In this document: piece by piece, positions 1-8,681 of the stretch | How positions within the stretch are numbered: position 1 is the first letter of the stretch | Layout of the letters: each line of letters opens with the position of its first letter | Assembly: GCA_009993955.1 (NCBI GenBank) | Contig: JAACSL010000007.1 | Coordinates: 62,001 to 126,000, forward strand | Source: Paraglaciecola sp. | GTDB lineage: Bacteria; Pseudomonadota; Gammaproteobacteria; Enterobacterales; Alteromonadaceae | Direction: 5' to 3' | Length of the DNA: 64,000 nt | The notes under the pieces: generated by a model | Database searches by the model: none | Seen by the model: only the letters and a program-made list of their open reading frames with translations | Told to the model about the DNA's origin: nothing | Program-made: the position numbers and the translations under genes

Positions 1-887
1 CGTTTACCTCCCTCTAAGTATTGGCTAATCACGGGGTGATGTTTCAAACGTTGAAACTCATCAAAAGGACTCAAGTGTGGGTTGCTGTAATTGAGATCCA
101 TGATCAAGCCCACAAAGACTTGGTTATTTTCAGCATGATAGAGGTATGAACCACCCGACGCATCACCCAAGGGCCAGCCCGCTGTGTGCACAACCAAACC
201 TGGTTGATGTTTTTCAGGTGCGATATCCCAAATTTCTTTGAAGCCAATGCCATAGTGCTGAGGCGCTTTACCTTCATCTAAGGCAAAATGTTTGATCAGT
301 TGTTTGCCAAGGTGGCCGCGACAACCTTCAGCAAAAATTGTATATTTCGCACGCAATTCCATGCCCGGCATAAACGAATCTTTCGCCTCTCCCTTGGCAT
401 CGATGCCCATGTCTCCGGTAATCACTCCGGCCACGCTACCGTCATCATTTAAAATCAGCTCAGCTGCCGCGAAACCCGGGAAGATCTCCACACCAAGTTC
501 TTCAGCTTGGCTGGCGAGCCAACGGCACATATTACCCATACTGGTAATGTAATTACCGCTATTGTGCATGGTTTTTGGTGTAATGAAATTGGGCAGTTTT
601 GTCGCTTTATGCTCATCATTTAACAAATAAATATGGTCGTCTGTCACTGGGGTGGTGAGCGGGGCGCCGCGGTCTTGCCAATCGGGGAACAATTCGTTTA
701 AGGCGGCGGGTTCAAACACTGCACCAGATAAGATATGTGCCCCAACTTCTGAGCCTTTTTCAACCACACACACCATCAACTCTTTGTCTGCGCTTCTTGC
801 AAGCTGCATCAGATGACAAGCAGCAGAAAGCCCAGCAGGGCCAGCACCGACAATGACAACATCAAACTCCATCGATTCTCTTTCCAC
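1..887 (-). CDS. Electron transfer flavoprotein-ubiquinone oxidoreductase (ETF-QO), 5' part, cut by window edge
   Basis: Membrane-associated FAD/4Fe-4S enzyme that passes electrons from reduced ETF to ubiquinone. Reading from the right, the protein begins MEFDVVIVGAGPAGLSAA, a classic GxGxxG Rossmann FAD site, and stays open to the window edge. About 295 of the usual ~550 residues are present; the iron-sulfur C-terminal part lies outside. I chose GTG at 885-887 (MERESMEFDVV...) because AGAGGA sits 7 nt upstream and this N-terminus is familiar in the family; ATG at 870-872 is the alternative. It is divergent from etfBA across a 428-bp gap, and the three proteins form one electron-transfer chain for acyl-CoA dehydrogenases. 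Identity is firm from sequence style. Confidence 0.93.
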   Translation of the reverse strand, partial: MERESMEFDVVIVGAGPAGLSAACHLMQLARSADKELMVCVVEKGSEVGAHILSGAVFEPAALNELFPDWQDRGAPLTTPVTDDHIYLLNDEHKATKLPNFITPKTMHNSGNYITSMGNMCRWLASQAEELGVEIFPGFAAAELILNDDGSVAGVITGDMGIDAKGEAKDSFMPGMELRAKYTIFAEGCRGHLGKQLIKHFALDEGKAPQHYGIGFKEIWDIAPEKHQPGLVVHTAGWPLGDASGGSYLYHAENNQVFVGLIMDLNYSNPHLSPFDEFQRLKHHPVISQYLEGGK

Positions 888-1315
888 TGCTATTTCCTCT
901 TTTATATTTATCTATTAATTAAAAAAATACTGTTTTGCCTAGGGTTTACCAGCAATTCACCATGTTTTAAGCCGCTATTGGCGGCATAGTTTGGCAGTTA
1001 CGCCACCTTTAATGTCAATGGCTTACCAAGGTTGGGACAAGCAAGTATTGCGGTTAATAAAATTATATTTTTAGTAAAAACAATAACATAGTTAAAAATA
1101 TTCAGTGGTAATTGCGATCCACTCAGGCACATTTAAAGTAACTAAACACAGATATCATACTCGACCTTGTAGCGACTAAAAACGCACAATTTTGTTTACT
1201 GTGCTGAAAGTGTACGAAGTTGACGTTTAGGTAAACAAAACGTAAATTGTCGCCACCTTCAGGGCAGTCACCGCACTGCTTATTTAATAGTCATATAATC
1301 TCAAAAGAGGTAGCA
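888..1315. other. Divergent intergenic region between ETF-QO and etfBA
   Basis: This 428-bp AT-rich gap should carry the promoters of both divergent ETF transcripts. I see no open frame that looks like a gene. The one notable element is a palindrome at 1220-1235, listed separately. A reading frame running in from 1247 joins etfB but has no ribosome site of its own. Confidence 0.6.
1220..1235. promoter_or_regulatory. Candidate operator upstream of etfBA (LiuR-like palindrome)
   Basis: The sequence TTGACGTTTAGGTAAA is an interrupted inverted repeat of the form TTnACnT-nn-AnGTnAA. It resembles, from memory, the palindromes bound by the MerR-family regulator LiuR, which controls branched-chain amino-acid and ETF genes in Shewanella and relatives. 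It lies about 80 bp before the etfB start. No liuR gene is in the window, so the assignment is inference. Confidence 0.35.
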
Positions 1316-2065
1316 ATGAAAATTTTAGTGCCTATCAAACGGGCGATTGATTACAACGTGAAAGTGCGGGTGAAACCCGACAACTCAGCTGTCGATTTAA
1401 CCAACGCTAAAATGTCTCTTAATCCTTTTTGTGAAATAGCGGTTGAGGAAGCGGTTAGGCTGAAAGAACAAGGACTTGCTACTGAGATAGTGGTTGTTTC
1501 TATCGGTGACAAAGCTTGTCAAGAACAAATAAGAACCGCCCTAGCACTAGGAGCCGATCGTGGTTTGCATATCGATACCGCGTTAAGCCTTGACTCATTG
1601 CAAGTCGCCAAGTTGTTGCAAAAGGTCGTCGAGCAAGAAAGCCCTGATCTCGTTATTCTTGGCAAACAGTCTATCGATTCAGATAATAATCAAACGGGTC
1701 AAATGTTAGCTGCGCTTACTGGCATGCCCCAAGGTACCTTTGCCTCAAAAGTACAATTAAGCGCCGCGAGCGTGCAAGTAACGCGTGAAATTGACGGAGG
1801 CTTACAAACGGTAGAATTGACATTACCTGCTATCGTTACCACAGATTTACGTCTGAACGAGCCGCGTTATGCGTCACTGCCTAACATTATGAAGGCTAAG
1901 CGTAAACCTTTAGACAGCAAGGCCGCTGACGAGTACGCCGTGAATTTGCAGTCCAATGTAAAAACCCTGAAGGTTGAAGCACCTGCAGCGCGTCAAGGTG
2001 GGATCAAAGTTGCTGACGTAGCCACGTTAGTTGAAAAATTAAAAAATGAAGCGAAGGTGATCTAA
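1316..2065 (+). CDS. etfB: Electron transfer flavoprotein subunit beta
   Basis: Small subunit of the soluble ETF heterodimer, which takes electrons from acyl-CoA and other flavin dehydrogenases and delivers them to ETF-QO. The 249-residue product has the expected length. The family signature around residues 176-200 ([20 protein letters not shown]) is intact, and the [14 protein letters not shown] segment near residue 115 matches the AMP-binding part of the family. ATG 1316 was chosen because AGAGG lies 6 nt upstream; an in-frame start at 1247 would add 23 residues of no family character. The stop overlaps the etfA start in a TAATG arrangement, so the two are translationally coupled. Confidence 0.96.
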   Translation: MKILVPIKRAIDYNVKVRVKPDNSAVDLTNAKMSLNPFCEIAVEEAVRLKEQGLATEIVVVSIGDKACQEQIRTALALGADRGLHIDTALSLDSLQVAKLLQKVVEQESPDLVILGKQSIDSDNNQTGQMLAALTGMPQGTFASKVQLSAASVQVTREIDGGLQTVELTLPAIVTTDLRLNEPRYASLPNIMKAKRKPLDSKAADEYAVNLQSNVKTLKVEAPAARQGGIKVADVATLVEKLKNEAKVI

Positions 2066-2991
2066 TGGCCGTTTTAGTCTACGCAGAACACGATAACTAC
2101 GAATTAAAATCTGAAACCCTGAAACTGATCCACGCTGCGAGTCTCATCGACCAAGAGATTGATGTGCTGGTCGCAGGGGAGCAATGTGCTGGGGTGGCGG
2201 AACAAGCTGCGAAAATCAGTGGCGTTAAAAAAGTGTTAGTCGCGGATAGCACGCACTATGCTCAACAACTTGCTGAGAATATCGCAGAACTTGTTGCTGA
2301 AGTGGGTGCCACTTACAGCCATATTCTGGCCGCGGCCACAACAACGGGTAAAAACTTTCTACCTCGCGTTGCAGCTTTATTGGATGTTGCGCAATTATCA
2401 GATGTCATTGCAGTGATCAGTGCTGATACCTTCAAGCGTCCGATTTATGCGGGCAACGCCATTGCAACCGTGCAGTCGGCTGATAAGATAAAAGTCATGA
2501 CGGTGAGAACATCGGCTTTTGATGCGGCAAGTACCGATAACTCCGCCCCTGTTAATGCAATTGGCACAGTCAAAGAAGCCAATAAGTCACGCTTTGTGAG
2601 TGCCGAGTTGACTGAATCAGAAAGGCCTGAATTAACGGCAGCCAGTGTGGTCATCTCGGGTGGCCGAGGTATGCAAAATGGTGACAACTTCAAACTACTG
2701 GAAGGCATTGCAGACAAACTTGGCGCTGCTATCGGTGCATCACGTGCAGCGGTAGACGCGGGTTTTGTGCCCAACGACATGCAAGTGGGACAGACCGGTA
2801 AAATAGTGGCACCACAGCTGTATATCGCGGTAGGTATTTCTGGTGCCATTCAACATTTGGCCGGCATGAAAGACTCTAAGGTCATTGTGGCCATCAACAA
2901 AGACGAAGAAGCGCCTATTTTTCAGGTGGCTGATTACGGTTTAGTGGGTGATTTGTTCACAATTCTACCAGTGTTGGAAGCGGCACTGTAA
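2065..2991 (+). CDS. etfA: Electron transfer flavoprotein subunit alpha
   Basis: Large, FAD-binding subunit of ETF; 308 residues, normal for the family. The C-terminal FAD domain (about residues 195-305) carries ISGGRGM, the [10 protein letters not shown] stretch, [20 protein letters not shown] and [11 protein letters not shown], all characteristic. The start overlaps the etfB stop by one base. The gene ends before a strong bidirectional terminator at 3067-3096. The acyl-CoA dehydrogenase operon starting 2 kb further on would use this ETF as acceptor, though nothing in the sequence shows co-regulation. Confidence 0.96.
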   Translation: MAVLVYAEHDNYELKSETLKLIHAASLIDQEIDVLVAGEQCAGVAEQAAKISGVKKVLVADSTHYAQQLAENIAELVAEVGATYSHILAAATTTGKNFLPRVAALLDVAQLSDVIAVISADTFKRPIYAGNAIATVQSADKIKVMTVRTSAFDAASTDNSAPVNAIGTVKEANKSRFVSAELTESERPELTAASVVISGGRGMQNGDNFKLLEGIADKLGAAIGASRAAVDAGFVPNDMQVGQTGKIVAPQLYIAVGISGAIQHLAGMKDSKVIVAINKDEEAPIFQVADYGLVGDLFTILPVLEAAL

Positions 2992-3066
2992 TCGACAAAA
3001 TAAGAACACGCCCTAGTGTTTGTTGGCTATAGCCAATCCAAATGCAGGGTAGGTCGTTCAAAAATG

Positions 3067-3096
3067 AAAAAGCCACGTGAAGACGTGGCTTTTTTT
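3067..3096. terminator. Bidirectional intrinsic terminator between etfA and the CBM48 gene
   Basis: Perfect 8-bp stem AGCCACGT (3071-3078) / ACGTGGCT (3083-3090) with loop GAAG, preceded by an A run and followed by six T. It can terminate the etfBA transcript and the convergent gene on the minus strand. Confidence 0.9.
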
Positions 3097-3107
3097 GCGT
3101 CTAAAAC

Positions 3108-3416
3108 TTAGAGTTTCACCACAGAGTTTTTGTCAAATGACATAGGTGATGCAACGTAATCATCCGCATGCCAATCGTTCTCCCACTCTTGGTCATTGAG
3201 TAAATAACGGAATTGATAATCCTTGTCTTTTGCCAGTTCAAGTACTGCACTGAAACTGCCATCTTTAAGTTTTTTCATGGGGGCTACCGTGGTATCCCAA
3301 TCATTGAAGTCACCAATTAATTTAGCTGATTCAGCTGATTTGGCTTCTTCTTTGGTGATCTTAAAGGTCACTTTGCAAATAGGTTTTGATTTTAGGTACT
3401 GTTTTTTGAACGCCAT
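3108..3416 (-). CDS. Small glycogen-binding-domain (CBM48/isoamylase early-set) protein
   Basis: 102-residue cytosolic protein made almost entirely of one carbohydrate-binding early-set domain related to AMPK-beta and isoamylase N-terminal domains. Visible hallmarks are KLIGDFNDWD (about residues 32-41), APMKKLKDGSFSAVLEL, YQFRYLLND and EWENDWHADDY, the usual sugar-contacting aromatic positions. No catalytic domain follows, so it is probably a stand-alone glycogen or maltodextrin binder; the partner is unknown. ATG 3416 follows GGAGAC at suitable spacing. Upstream in-frame codons to 3458 lack a ribosome site. It is convergent with etfA. Confidence 0.82.
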   Translation of the reverse strand: MAFKKQYLKSKPICKVTFKITKEEAKSAESAKLIGDFNDWDTTVAPMKKLKDGSFSAVLELAKDKDYQFRYLLNDQEWENDWHADDYVASPMSFDKNSVVKL

Positions 3417-3797
3417 AGTGTGTCTCCAAAAGGTAATAAAATTACATAACTTGCGCAATTATACAGCAATAAACGCCATTTATCTATTTTGCAATGTAAT
3501 AATATTACATCAATAGTATTTTTTTTAACGTCTTTTCACTTTATTGAAGCCCTGTTGTTTAATTTTGGTGCAAGCATGCCAATCTGCGATACTTGCCCCC
3601 AATCAAAACGCTAAGACCTTATTTTTGCACATTATTTTTTACTTTATGACCTAGCTGTCTTGTCTCATTCACGCCACGTTGGGCGGCAAATCAGACAAGG
3701 TCGGTACGTCAGGTACAGTATCAGCAAGTTTTATGCTGCTTTTATGACCGCCAGTGATTGTGGTAAAAAAATATCTCTGTTCTACATTTTTACATCG
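3417..3797. other. Intergenic region between CBM48 gene and GlxA-type regulator
   Basis: 381 bp without a credible gene. Apart from the candidate -10 of the CBM48 gene I see no clear promoter, repeat or RNA structure. The regulator is transcribed towards this gap, so its 3' end lies here, but no strong hairpin with a T run is visible. Confidence 0.5.
3458..3463 (-). promoter_or_regulatory. Possible -10 box of the CBM48 gene
   Basis: Minus-strand TATAAT at 3463-3458 is a consensus -10 hexamer lying about 42 nt before the ATG. A convincing -35 at 17 bp is absent (TAGATA), so this is suggestive only. Confidence 0.35.
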
Positions 3798-4772
3798 CTA
3801 GCGTTTGAATTTTTTGGCGTATTGACTGGGTGATAAGCCAGTGTGTTTATTAAATAGGCGAGTAAAGGAGCTAAGATCATCGTAACCCACTTTATTAACA
3901 ATACGCTGCGGGCTGTCTGAAGATTTCTCGAGGAGCTTTTTCGCCGCTTCAATGCGAATACCTTGCAAATATTCCAATGGATTTTGTTCGGTGGCGAGTT
4001 TAAAACGCCGATTTAAGGTACGCGGGCTCAAGTTAACCAAAGCACTGATCTGGGTAATTTGAATAGGCTCTGAATAGTGTGCTTCGAGCCATTCCTGGAC
4101 CGCTAATATTTCTGGATCTTGATGATATTTTTTGCTGCGAATGTTGGCATAAGCAGCTTGCCCACCTCGGGCCAAATCTATCACGTGGGCTTTAGCCGTT
4201 GTGGTGGCAACATCATGCCCGCAATAGCGCTCGATCAACAGCAGTGCGAGATCAAACCACGCCATACCGCCCCCTGAGCAGTATATATTTAGATCGGAGG
4301 TAATCATTTTTTCAGGACTCAATTTCACTTTTGGATAACGTTTAGTGAATTGTTCTGCATAACCCCAGTGAGTTGTGGCCTGTTTTCCGTCTAAGATCCC
4401 AGATTCAGCCAACAGAAACGCACCGCTGCAATTGCTGGCGATGTCTGCGCCTTTTTCGTAGTGATAGCGGATATAAGGCAACAAAGCACGGTTATTGTCG
4501 ATGACATGATGTAATACGCCGCCAATAGTGGGGATCAACAATAAGTCTGTTTGTTTGACTGCTTCTATCGCCACGTGGCTTACCAATTCCAATTGGTTGA
4601 TACAGCGGACGGGTTGTTGATTGAGGGTGGCAATTTGCACATCAAAATAGGGCGTAGGGGGAATACCTTGCATTCTTTGCCAGGTTACACCAGCCAAAGC
4701 AAAAAGATCTAGGGCACCAGTGATGGCACTGGCATAGGCTTGATCAAAACCTAAAATCGTGACTTTAAACAT
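3798..4772 (-). CDS. GlxA-family (DJ-1/PfpI + AraC HTH) transcriptional regulator
   Basis: 324 residues with an N-terminal DJ-1/PfpI amidotransferase-like sensor domain (about 1-195) and a C-terminal AraC helix-turn-helix pair (about 225-320). The sensor has the family's NCSGAFLLAESG turn with Cys115 and the following ATTHWG. The DNA-binding part shows LSPRTLNRRFK, IRIEAAKKLLE, GYDDLSSFTRLFNKHTGLSPSQY. It is divergent from the acyl-CoA dehydrogenase operon with a 188-bp shared gap that contains repeated ATGAC/GTCAT half-sites, so it probably controls that operon. The ligand cannot be read from the sequence. Confidence 0.9.
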   Translation of the reverse strand: MFKVTILGFDQAYASAITGALDLFALAGVTWQRMQGIPPTPYFDVQIATLNQQPVRCINQLELVSHVAIEAVKQTDLLLIPTIGGVLHHVIDNNRALLPYIRYHYEKGADIASNCSGAFLLAESGILDGKQATTHWGYAEQFTKRYPKVKLSPEKMITSDLNIYCSGGGMAWFDLALLLIERYCGHDVATTTAKAHVIDLARGGQAAYANIRSKKYHQDPEILAVQEWLEAHYSEPIQITQISALVNLSPRTLNRRFKLATEQNPLEYLQGIRIEAAKKLLEKSSDSPQRIVNKVGYDDLSSFTRLFNKHTGLSPSQYAKKFKR

Positions 4773-4827
4773 TTTCTGCCGCTGTCTATAAATTAGGCTT
4801 TTGATGGTCTATAAGAGGCCATGATGC

Positions 4828-4873
4828 ATGACTTAAATGACCATTAATATGTCATAAATGACAGTTATTGTCA
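4828..4873. promoter_or_regulatory. Cluster of ATGAC/GTCAT inverted repeats, candidate operator of the GlxA-type regulator
   Basis: ATGAC occurs at 4828, 4837 and 4858, GTCAT at 4851, and TGTCA at 4869. They form overlapping palindromes: TGTCATAAATGACA (4850-4863, perfect arms of 6) and TGACA-N5-TGTCA (4859-4873, perfect arms of 5). The spacing of the first two copies is 9 bp. The cluster lies between the divergent regulator and the acyl-CoA dehydrogenase gene. Confidence 0.5.
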
Positions 4874-4960
4874 CACTTTATTTTTGTCAAGCTATGCACC
4901 ACCAACGGGGCGTCATACTCCCGCCATTCGCATACACGATCTTTTTGAGAGACAACCAAC

Positions 4961-6766
4961 ATGAATCCAGAGCTTATCAACAGTAAAGAATTGAACTTTC
5001 AACTCTATGAATTACTCGACAGCGAAGCTTTGTGCCAACGCCCACGTTTTAGTGAACACAATCGTGAAACCTTTGATGCGGTATTGGATATCGCCAATAA
5101 AATTGCCACTGAAAAATTTGCCTCGCATAACGCCAAAGCCGATGCAAATGAACCGACATTCGATGGTAAAAAAGTTGCCATGATTGCCGAAGTCAAAACG
5201 GCCTTTGATGCTTATGCAGAGTCTGGATTGATCGCAGGGCGTTATGATTTTGCTGAAGGTGGCATGCAGCTGCCTGAAACCATTATGACAGCCTGTGCTG
5301 GCTATTTTATGGCGGCAAATCCATCCAGTACAGGCTACGCTTTTTTAACGGTGGCAGCGGCTAACGTAATCCGCAGTTTTGCCAGTGACACGCTCAAAGC
5401 TCAGTTCATGCCACGTATGTTGAGCGGAGAATTTACTGGGACGATGGCACTAACCGAGCCCCATGCAGGCTCGTCGTTGGCCGATATTCATACTAGCGCC
5501 ACCCCCGCCGCCGATGGTAGTTATCGCCTCAAAGGCAATAAAATGTACATATCTGGTGGTGACCATGAGCTGTCCAGCAATATTGTGCATTTAGTGCTGG
5601 CGAAAATTAAGGGTGCCCCAGCTGGTGTGAAGGGCATTTCACTGTTTGTTGTACCTAAATTTCGTTTGGATGAACAAGGAGAGCCAGCACAGCGCAACGA
5701 TGTTGCCTTGGCAGGCTTGATCCACAAGTTAGGCTATAGAGGCACAACCTCAACCGTGTTGACTTTTGGTGAACATGACGACTGCCATGGCTACTTAGTG
5801 GGTGAGCCCCACCAAGGTTTGCGTTATATGTTTTTAATGATGAACGAAGCAAGATTGGGGGTGGGCTTTGGCGCTGCCATGATCGGCTACCGTGGTTATC
5901 AGTACTCTTTGGCCTACGCCAAAGAAAGAACCCAAGGTAGAGTTGCGCCGCACAATGCCCCGACTGACAAGCCGGCTACCATCATTCAACATGGTGACGT
6001 CAAACGAATGCTGCTGACTCAAAAAGCTTATGTTGAAGGGGCAATGGCACTGTGTTTTTATGCGGCACGATTGGTTGATGATATGCATACTGGGGACGAT
6101 CCGCAGCAGGCGCAGGCTGCTGCGGAGTTGCTCGATTTACTTACCCCAGTTGTCAAGGCCTGGCCATCAGAATATGGCCCTAAAGCCAATGATTTAGCCA
6201 TTCAGGTATTGGGTGGCGCTGGATACACTCGAGAATATCCAGTTGAGCAATGTTGGCGCGACAACCGGCTTAACCCTATTCACGAAGGAACAAATGGGAT
6301 CCAGGCCTTAGACTTACTTACCCGTAAATTATGGCAACAGCAAGGCGCAGGCTTGCGTCAATTGCAAGCCCTCATGTTGGCAGATTTTAATCAACCGTCG
6401 GGCCCACAAAGTCAGGCATTGGTGACTTTAATTAAACCGTATTTGCAAGAATTGCATGCCTTAATACCCATGTTGGGCAAAGCTTTGGCTGGAGAGCAAC
6501 AAGCCGTTTTGTTAGCCAATGCGCAATGTTTTATGCACGTATTTGGGCACATTGTGATGAGTTGGATGTGGATCCGCCAAGCTCAGGTTGCCGAATCTGC
6601 ATTAGCCCACACCAACCCATCACAACAAGATCAGGATTTTTATCAAGGTAAAATACAAGCCGCTAAGTATTTTTTACATTGGGAACTTCCTACTGTCAGC
6701 CACAACATTCAACTATTAAAAAATATGGATGATAGCTGTGCCGCCATGCAATCTGCATGGTTTTAA
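4961..6766 (+). CDS. Acyl-CoA dehydrogenase (about 600-residue type)
   Basis: FAD enzyme that introduces the alpha-beta double bond into an acyl-CoA, passing electrons to ETF. The 601-residue length places it in the long subgroup with an extra C-terminal domain rather than the ~380-residue short/medium-chain type. The first family signature is visible as GTMALTEPHAGSSLADI (about residues 165-185), and the active-site base is Glu442 in NPIHEGTNGIQ. The C-terminal extension is also typical of this group. It is the first gene of an operon with an MDR reductase (22-nt gap) and an SDR (9-nt gap). The acyl chain handled cannot be decided from the sequence. Confidence 0.93.
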   Translation: MNPELINSKELNFQLYELLDSEALCQRPRFSEHNRETFDAVLDIANKIATEKFASHNAKADANEPTFDGKKVAMIAEVKTAFDAYAESGLIAGRYDFAEGGMQLPETIMTACAGYFMAANPSSTGYAFLTVAAANVIRSFASDTLKAQFMPRMLSGEFTGTMALTEPHAGSSLADIHTSATPAADGSYRLKGNKMYISGGDHELSSNIVHLVLAKIKGAPAGVKGISLFVVPKFRLDEQGEPAQRNDVALAGLIHKLGYRGTTSTVLTFGEHDDCHGYLVGEPHQGLRYMFLMMNEARLGVGFGAAMIGYRGYQYSLAYAKERTQGRVAPHNAPTDKPATIIQHGDVKRMLLTQKAYVEGAMALCFYAARLVDDMHTGDDPQQAQAAAELLDLLTPVVKAWPSEYGPKANDLAIQVLGGAGYTREYPVEQCWRDNRLNPIHEGTNGIQALDLLTRKLWQQQGAGLRQLQALMLADFNQPSGPQSQALVTLIKPYLQELHALIPMLGKALAGEQQAVLLANAQCFMHVFGHIVMSWMWIRQAQVAESALAHTNPSQQDQDFYQGKIQAAKYFLHWELPTVSHNIQLLKNMDDSCAAMQSAWF

Positions 6767-6788
6767 GCCAATAAACCAAGGAACAATA

Positions 6789-7793
6789 ATGAATAACAAG
6801 CAATTTTTACTGAAAACCCGCCCCATTGGCAGCCCAAACCAAGATAACTGGGATTTTGTTGAAACCAGTGTTCCTGAAGTCGGGGACAATCAGGTGATGA
6901 TCAAGGTGCTGTATATTTCCTTAGATCCTGCGATGCGTGGGTGGATGAATGACGGCAAGTCATATATTGAACCCGTGCAAATTGGCGCCGTTATGCGGGC
7001 TAGCACAGTGGGCAGAATAGTGGCATCTCGTCATCCTAAATTCGTAGTAGGTGATTACGTTTACGGTCATTGTGGTGTGCAAGAGTATGCCGTTGTCGGT
7101 GTCGAAGGTTTACATAAGATTGATCCCACTTTAGCACCCTTGGAACGCTACTTAGGTGTGTTGGGTATGCCAGGCATGACTGCCTATTTTGGCCTATTAG
7201 ACACAGGTCTTCCTCAAGCAGGCGAGACGGTTGTGGTGTCAGGTGCCGCTGGTGCGGTAGGTTCAGTTGTTGGGCAAATTGCCAAGATAAAAGGCTGTAA
7301 CGTAATTGGCATTGCCGGTGGCGCTGAAAAATGCCAGTACTTAGTGGATGAATTAGGTTTTGATGGCGCTATTGATTACAAAACCGAAAACGTTAAAAAG
7401 GCCTTGCGACAATTAGCCCCCAAGGGAGTGGATGTTTATTTTGATAATGTTGGTGGCGAGATTCTGGACGATGTACTGACTCAAATCCGTATGCGTGCGC
7501 GTATCGTGGTGTGTGGTGCGATTAGCCAATACAACAATACCACCCCTGTTAAAGGGCCGTCTAATTACTTGAGTCTGTTAGTTAATCGAGCTCGTATGGA
7601 AGGCATTGTGGTATTCGACAATGTTGCAAATTATGGCAAGGCAGCCGCAGAGATGGCCACTTGGATAGCCGAGGGCAAGTTGAAAGCCAAAGAACACGTT
7701 GTGGAAGGTATTGAGAAATTTCCAGACACGCTGATGATGTTATTTAAGGGCGAGAACATGGGTAAATTAGTGCTTAAAGTGGCAAGCGAGTAG
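6789..7793 (+). CDS. NADP-dependent medium-chain reductase (2-alkenal/enone reductase type)
   Basis: 334-residue zinc-free MDR protein of the leukotriene-B4-dehydrogenase/CurA group, which reduces alpha,beta-unsaturated carbonyl compounds with NADPH. It shows the N-terminal SLDPAMRGWMND signature, GMPGMTAYFGLLD, the nucleotide fold VVSGAAGAVGSVVGQIAK (about residues 148-165) and DVYFDNVGGEILD. ATG 6789 was chosen over an in-frame start at 6729 inside the preceding gene, since the family N-terminus begins here. It is the middle gene of the acyl-CoA dehydrogenase operon, suggesting a saturating or detoxifying step on an enoyl intermediate. Confidence 0.9.
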   Translation: MNNKQFLLKTRPIGSPNQDNWDFVETSVPEVGDNQVMIKVLYISLDPAMRGWMNDGKSYIEPVQIGAVMRASTVGRIVASRHPKFVVGDYVYGHCGVQEYAVVGVEGLHKIDPTLAPLERYLGVLGMPGMTAYFGLLDTGLPQAGETVVVSGAAGAVGSVVGQIAKIKGCNVIGIAGGAEKCQYLVDELGFDGAIDYKTENVKKALRQLAPKGVDVYFDNVGGEILDDVLTQIRMRARIVVCGAISQYNNTTPVKGPSNYLSLLVNRARMEGIVVFDNVANYGKAAAEMATWIAEGKLKAKEHVVEGIEKFPDTLMMLFKGENMGKLVLKVASE

Positions 7794-7802
7794 GAGCGCA
7801 TC

Positions 7803-8567
7803 ATGAAAACAGAACTATTTGATTTAACTGGAAAAGTGGCCTTAGTCACTGGTGCCAGCCGTGGTATTGGCGAAGCCATCGCGCGTTTACTCGCCACCTA
7901 TGGCGCTAAAGTGATTGTTTCAAGCCGTAAAATTGAAGCTTGTGAAGCTGTGGCTGCGAGTATCCGCGCAGATTGTGGTGATGCAACTGCTATGGCCTGT
8001 CATGTGGGTGATATGGGGCAAATCGACGCGATTTTTCAGCAAATAAAAACCAGCTTTGGTCGCCTCGATATGTTGGTTAATAATGCCGCAGCAAACCCGT
8101 ATTTTGGTCACATCTTAGATACCGACTTGGCCGCCTACGATAAAACGGTAGACGTGAATATTCGTGGGTACTTTTTTATGTCAACGGCCGCGGGCAAAAT
8201 GATGAAGGAGCAGGGTGGTGGGGTTATTCTCAATACTGCTTCGGTGAACGGTGTGAGCCCCGGGTACATGCAAGGGATTTATTCCATCACAAAAGCTGCG
8301 GTCATTAGCATGACCAAAGCGTTTGCTAAAGAATGTGGTCAATTCAATATTCGTGTTAACGCACTGTTACCCGGTTTAACCGAAACAAAATTTGCTTCAG
8401 CTTTAACCTCCAATGAAAAGATCCTAAAAACCGCGCTGATGCAAATCCCCTTGGGGCGCACAGCCCAGCCAGAGGAAATGGCGGGTACGGTTTTATATTT
8501 GGTCTCCGATGCCTCAAGTTATACCACGGGCACTACCATCGTCGTGGATGGTGGGTATCTAAGTTAA
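7803..8567 (+). CDS. Short-chain dehydrogenase/reductase
   Basis: 254-residue classical SDR. Cofactor motif TGASRGIGEAIA near residue 17, NNAAANPYF as the NNAG-equivalent, catalytic Ser in NTASVNG and YSITK as the active-site Tyr-x-x-x-Lys, followed by NALLPGLTETKFA and a C-terminal TGTTIVVDGG. It starts 9 nt after the MDR reductase stop with AGGAG-like GTAGGAGCGCATC ahead of the ATG. By context it should oxidise or reduce a hydroxy/keto acyl or alcohol intermediate of the same pathway; the substrate is unknown. Confidence 0.92.
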   Translation: MKTELFDLTGKVALVTGASRGIGEAIARLLATYGAKVIVSSRKIEACEAVAASIRADCGDATAMACHVGDMGQIDAIFQQIKTSFGRLDMLVNNAAANPYFGHILDTDLAAYDKTVDVNIRGYFFMSTAAGKMMKEQGGGVILNTASVNGVSPGYMQGIYSITKAAVISMTKAFAKECGQFNIRVNALLPGLTETKFASALTSNEKILKTALMQIPLGRTAQPEEMAGTVLYLVSDASSYTTGTTIVVDGGYLS

Positions 8568-8580
8568 ACCTCCGTAATCG

Positions 8581-8614
8581 GCAATAACATTTCTATTTAA
8601 TAGAATGTTATTGC
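8581..8614. other. Long AT-rich hairpin after the SDR gene
   Basis: GCAATAACATT (8581-8591) pairs with AATGTTATTGC (8604-8614), and the inner CTATT/AATAG continues the stem with one bulged T. It lies 14 nt after the SDR stop. There is no T run behind it, so it may be an mRNA 3'-end stabiliser or weak terminator. Confidence 0.5.
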
Positions 8615-8681
8615 TGAAATTATGCAATATTCATTCGAAAAGTTTTGGGTAACATAAGCACATCTTAATCAGGAGTGGCTT

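Noticed and set aside
1-887. ETF-QO as a truncated pseudogene
   Set aside because: The frame is intact up to the first base; truncation is due to the window edge.
1247-1315. 23-residue N-terminal extension of EtfB
   Set aside because: No ribosome site and no family similarity; ATG 1316 is well placed.
2445-2849. 134-codon antisense frame inside etfA
   Set aside because: A shadow of the etfA codons; no ribosome site and no protein-like pattern.
4884-4960. A sigma-70 promoter just before the acyl-CoA dehydrogenase gene
   Set aside because: TTGTCA-like hexamers occur but none has a good -10 at 16-18 bp.
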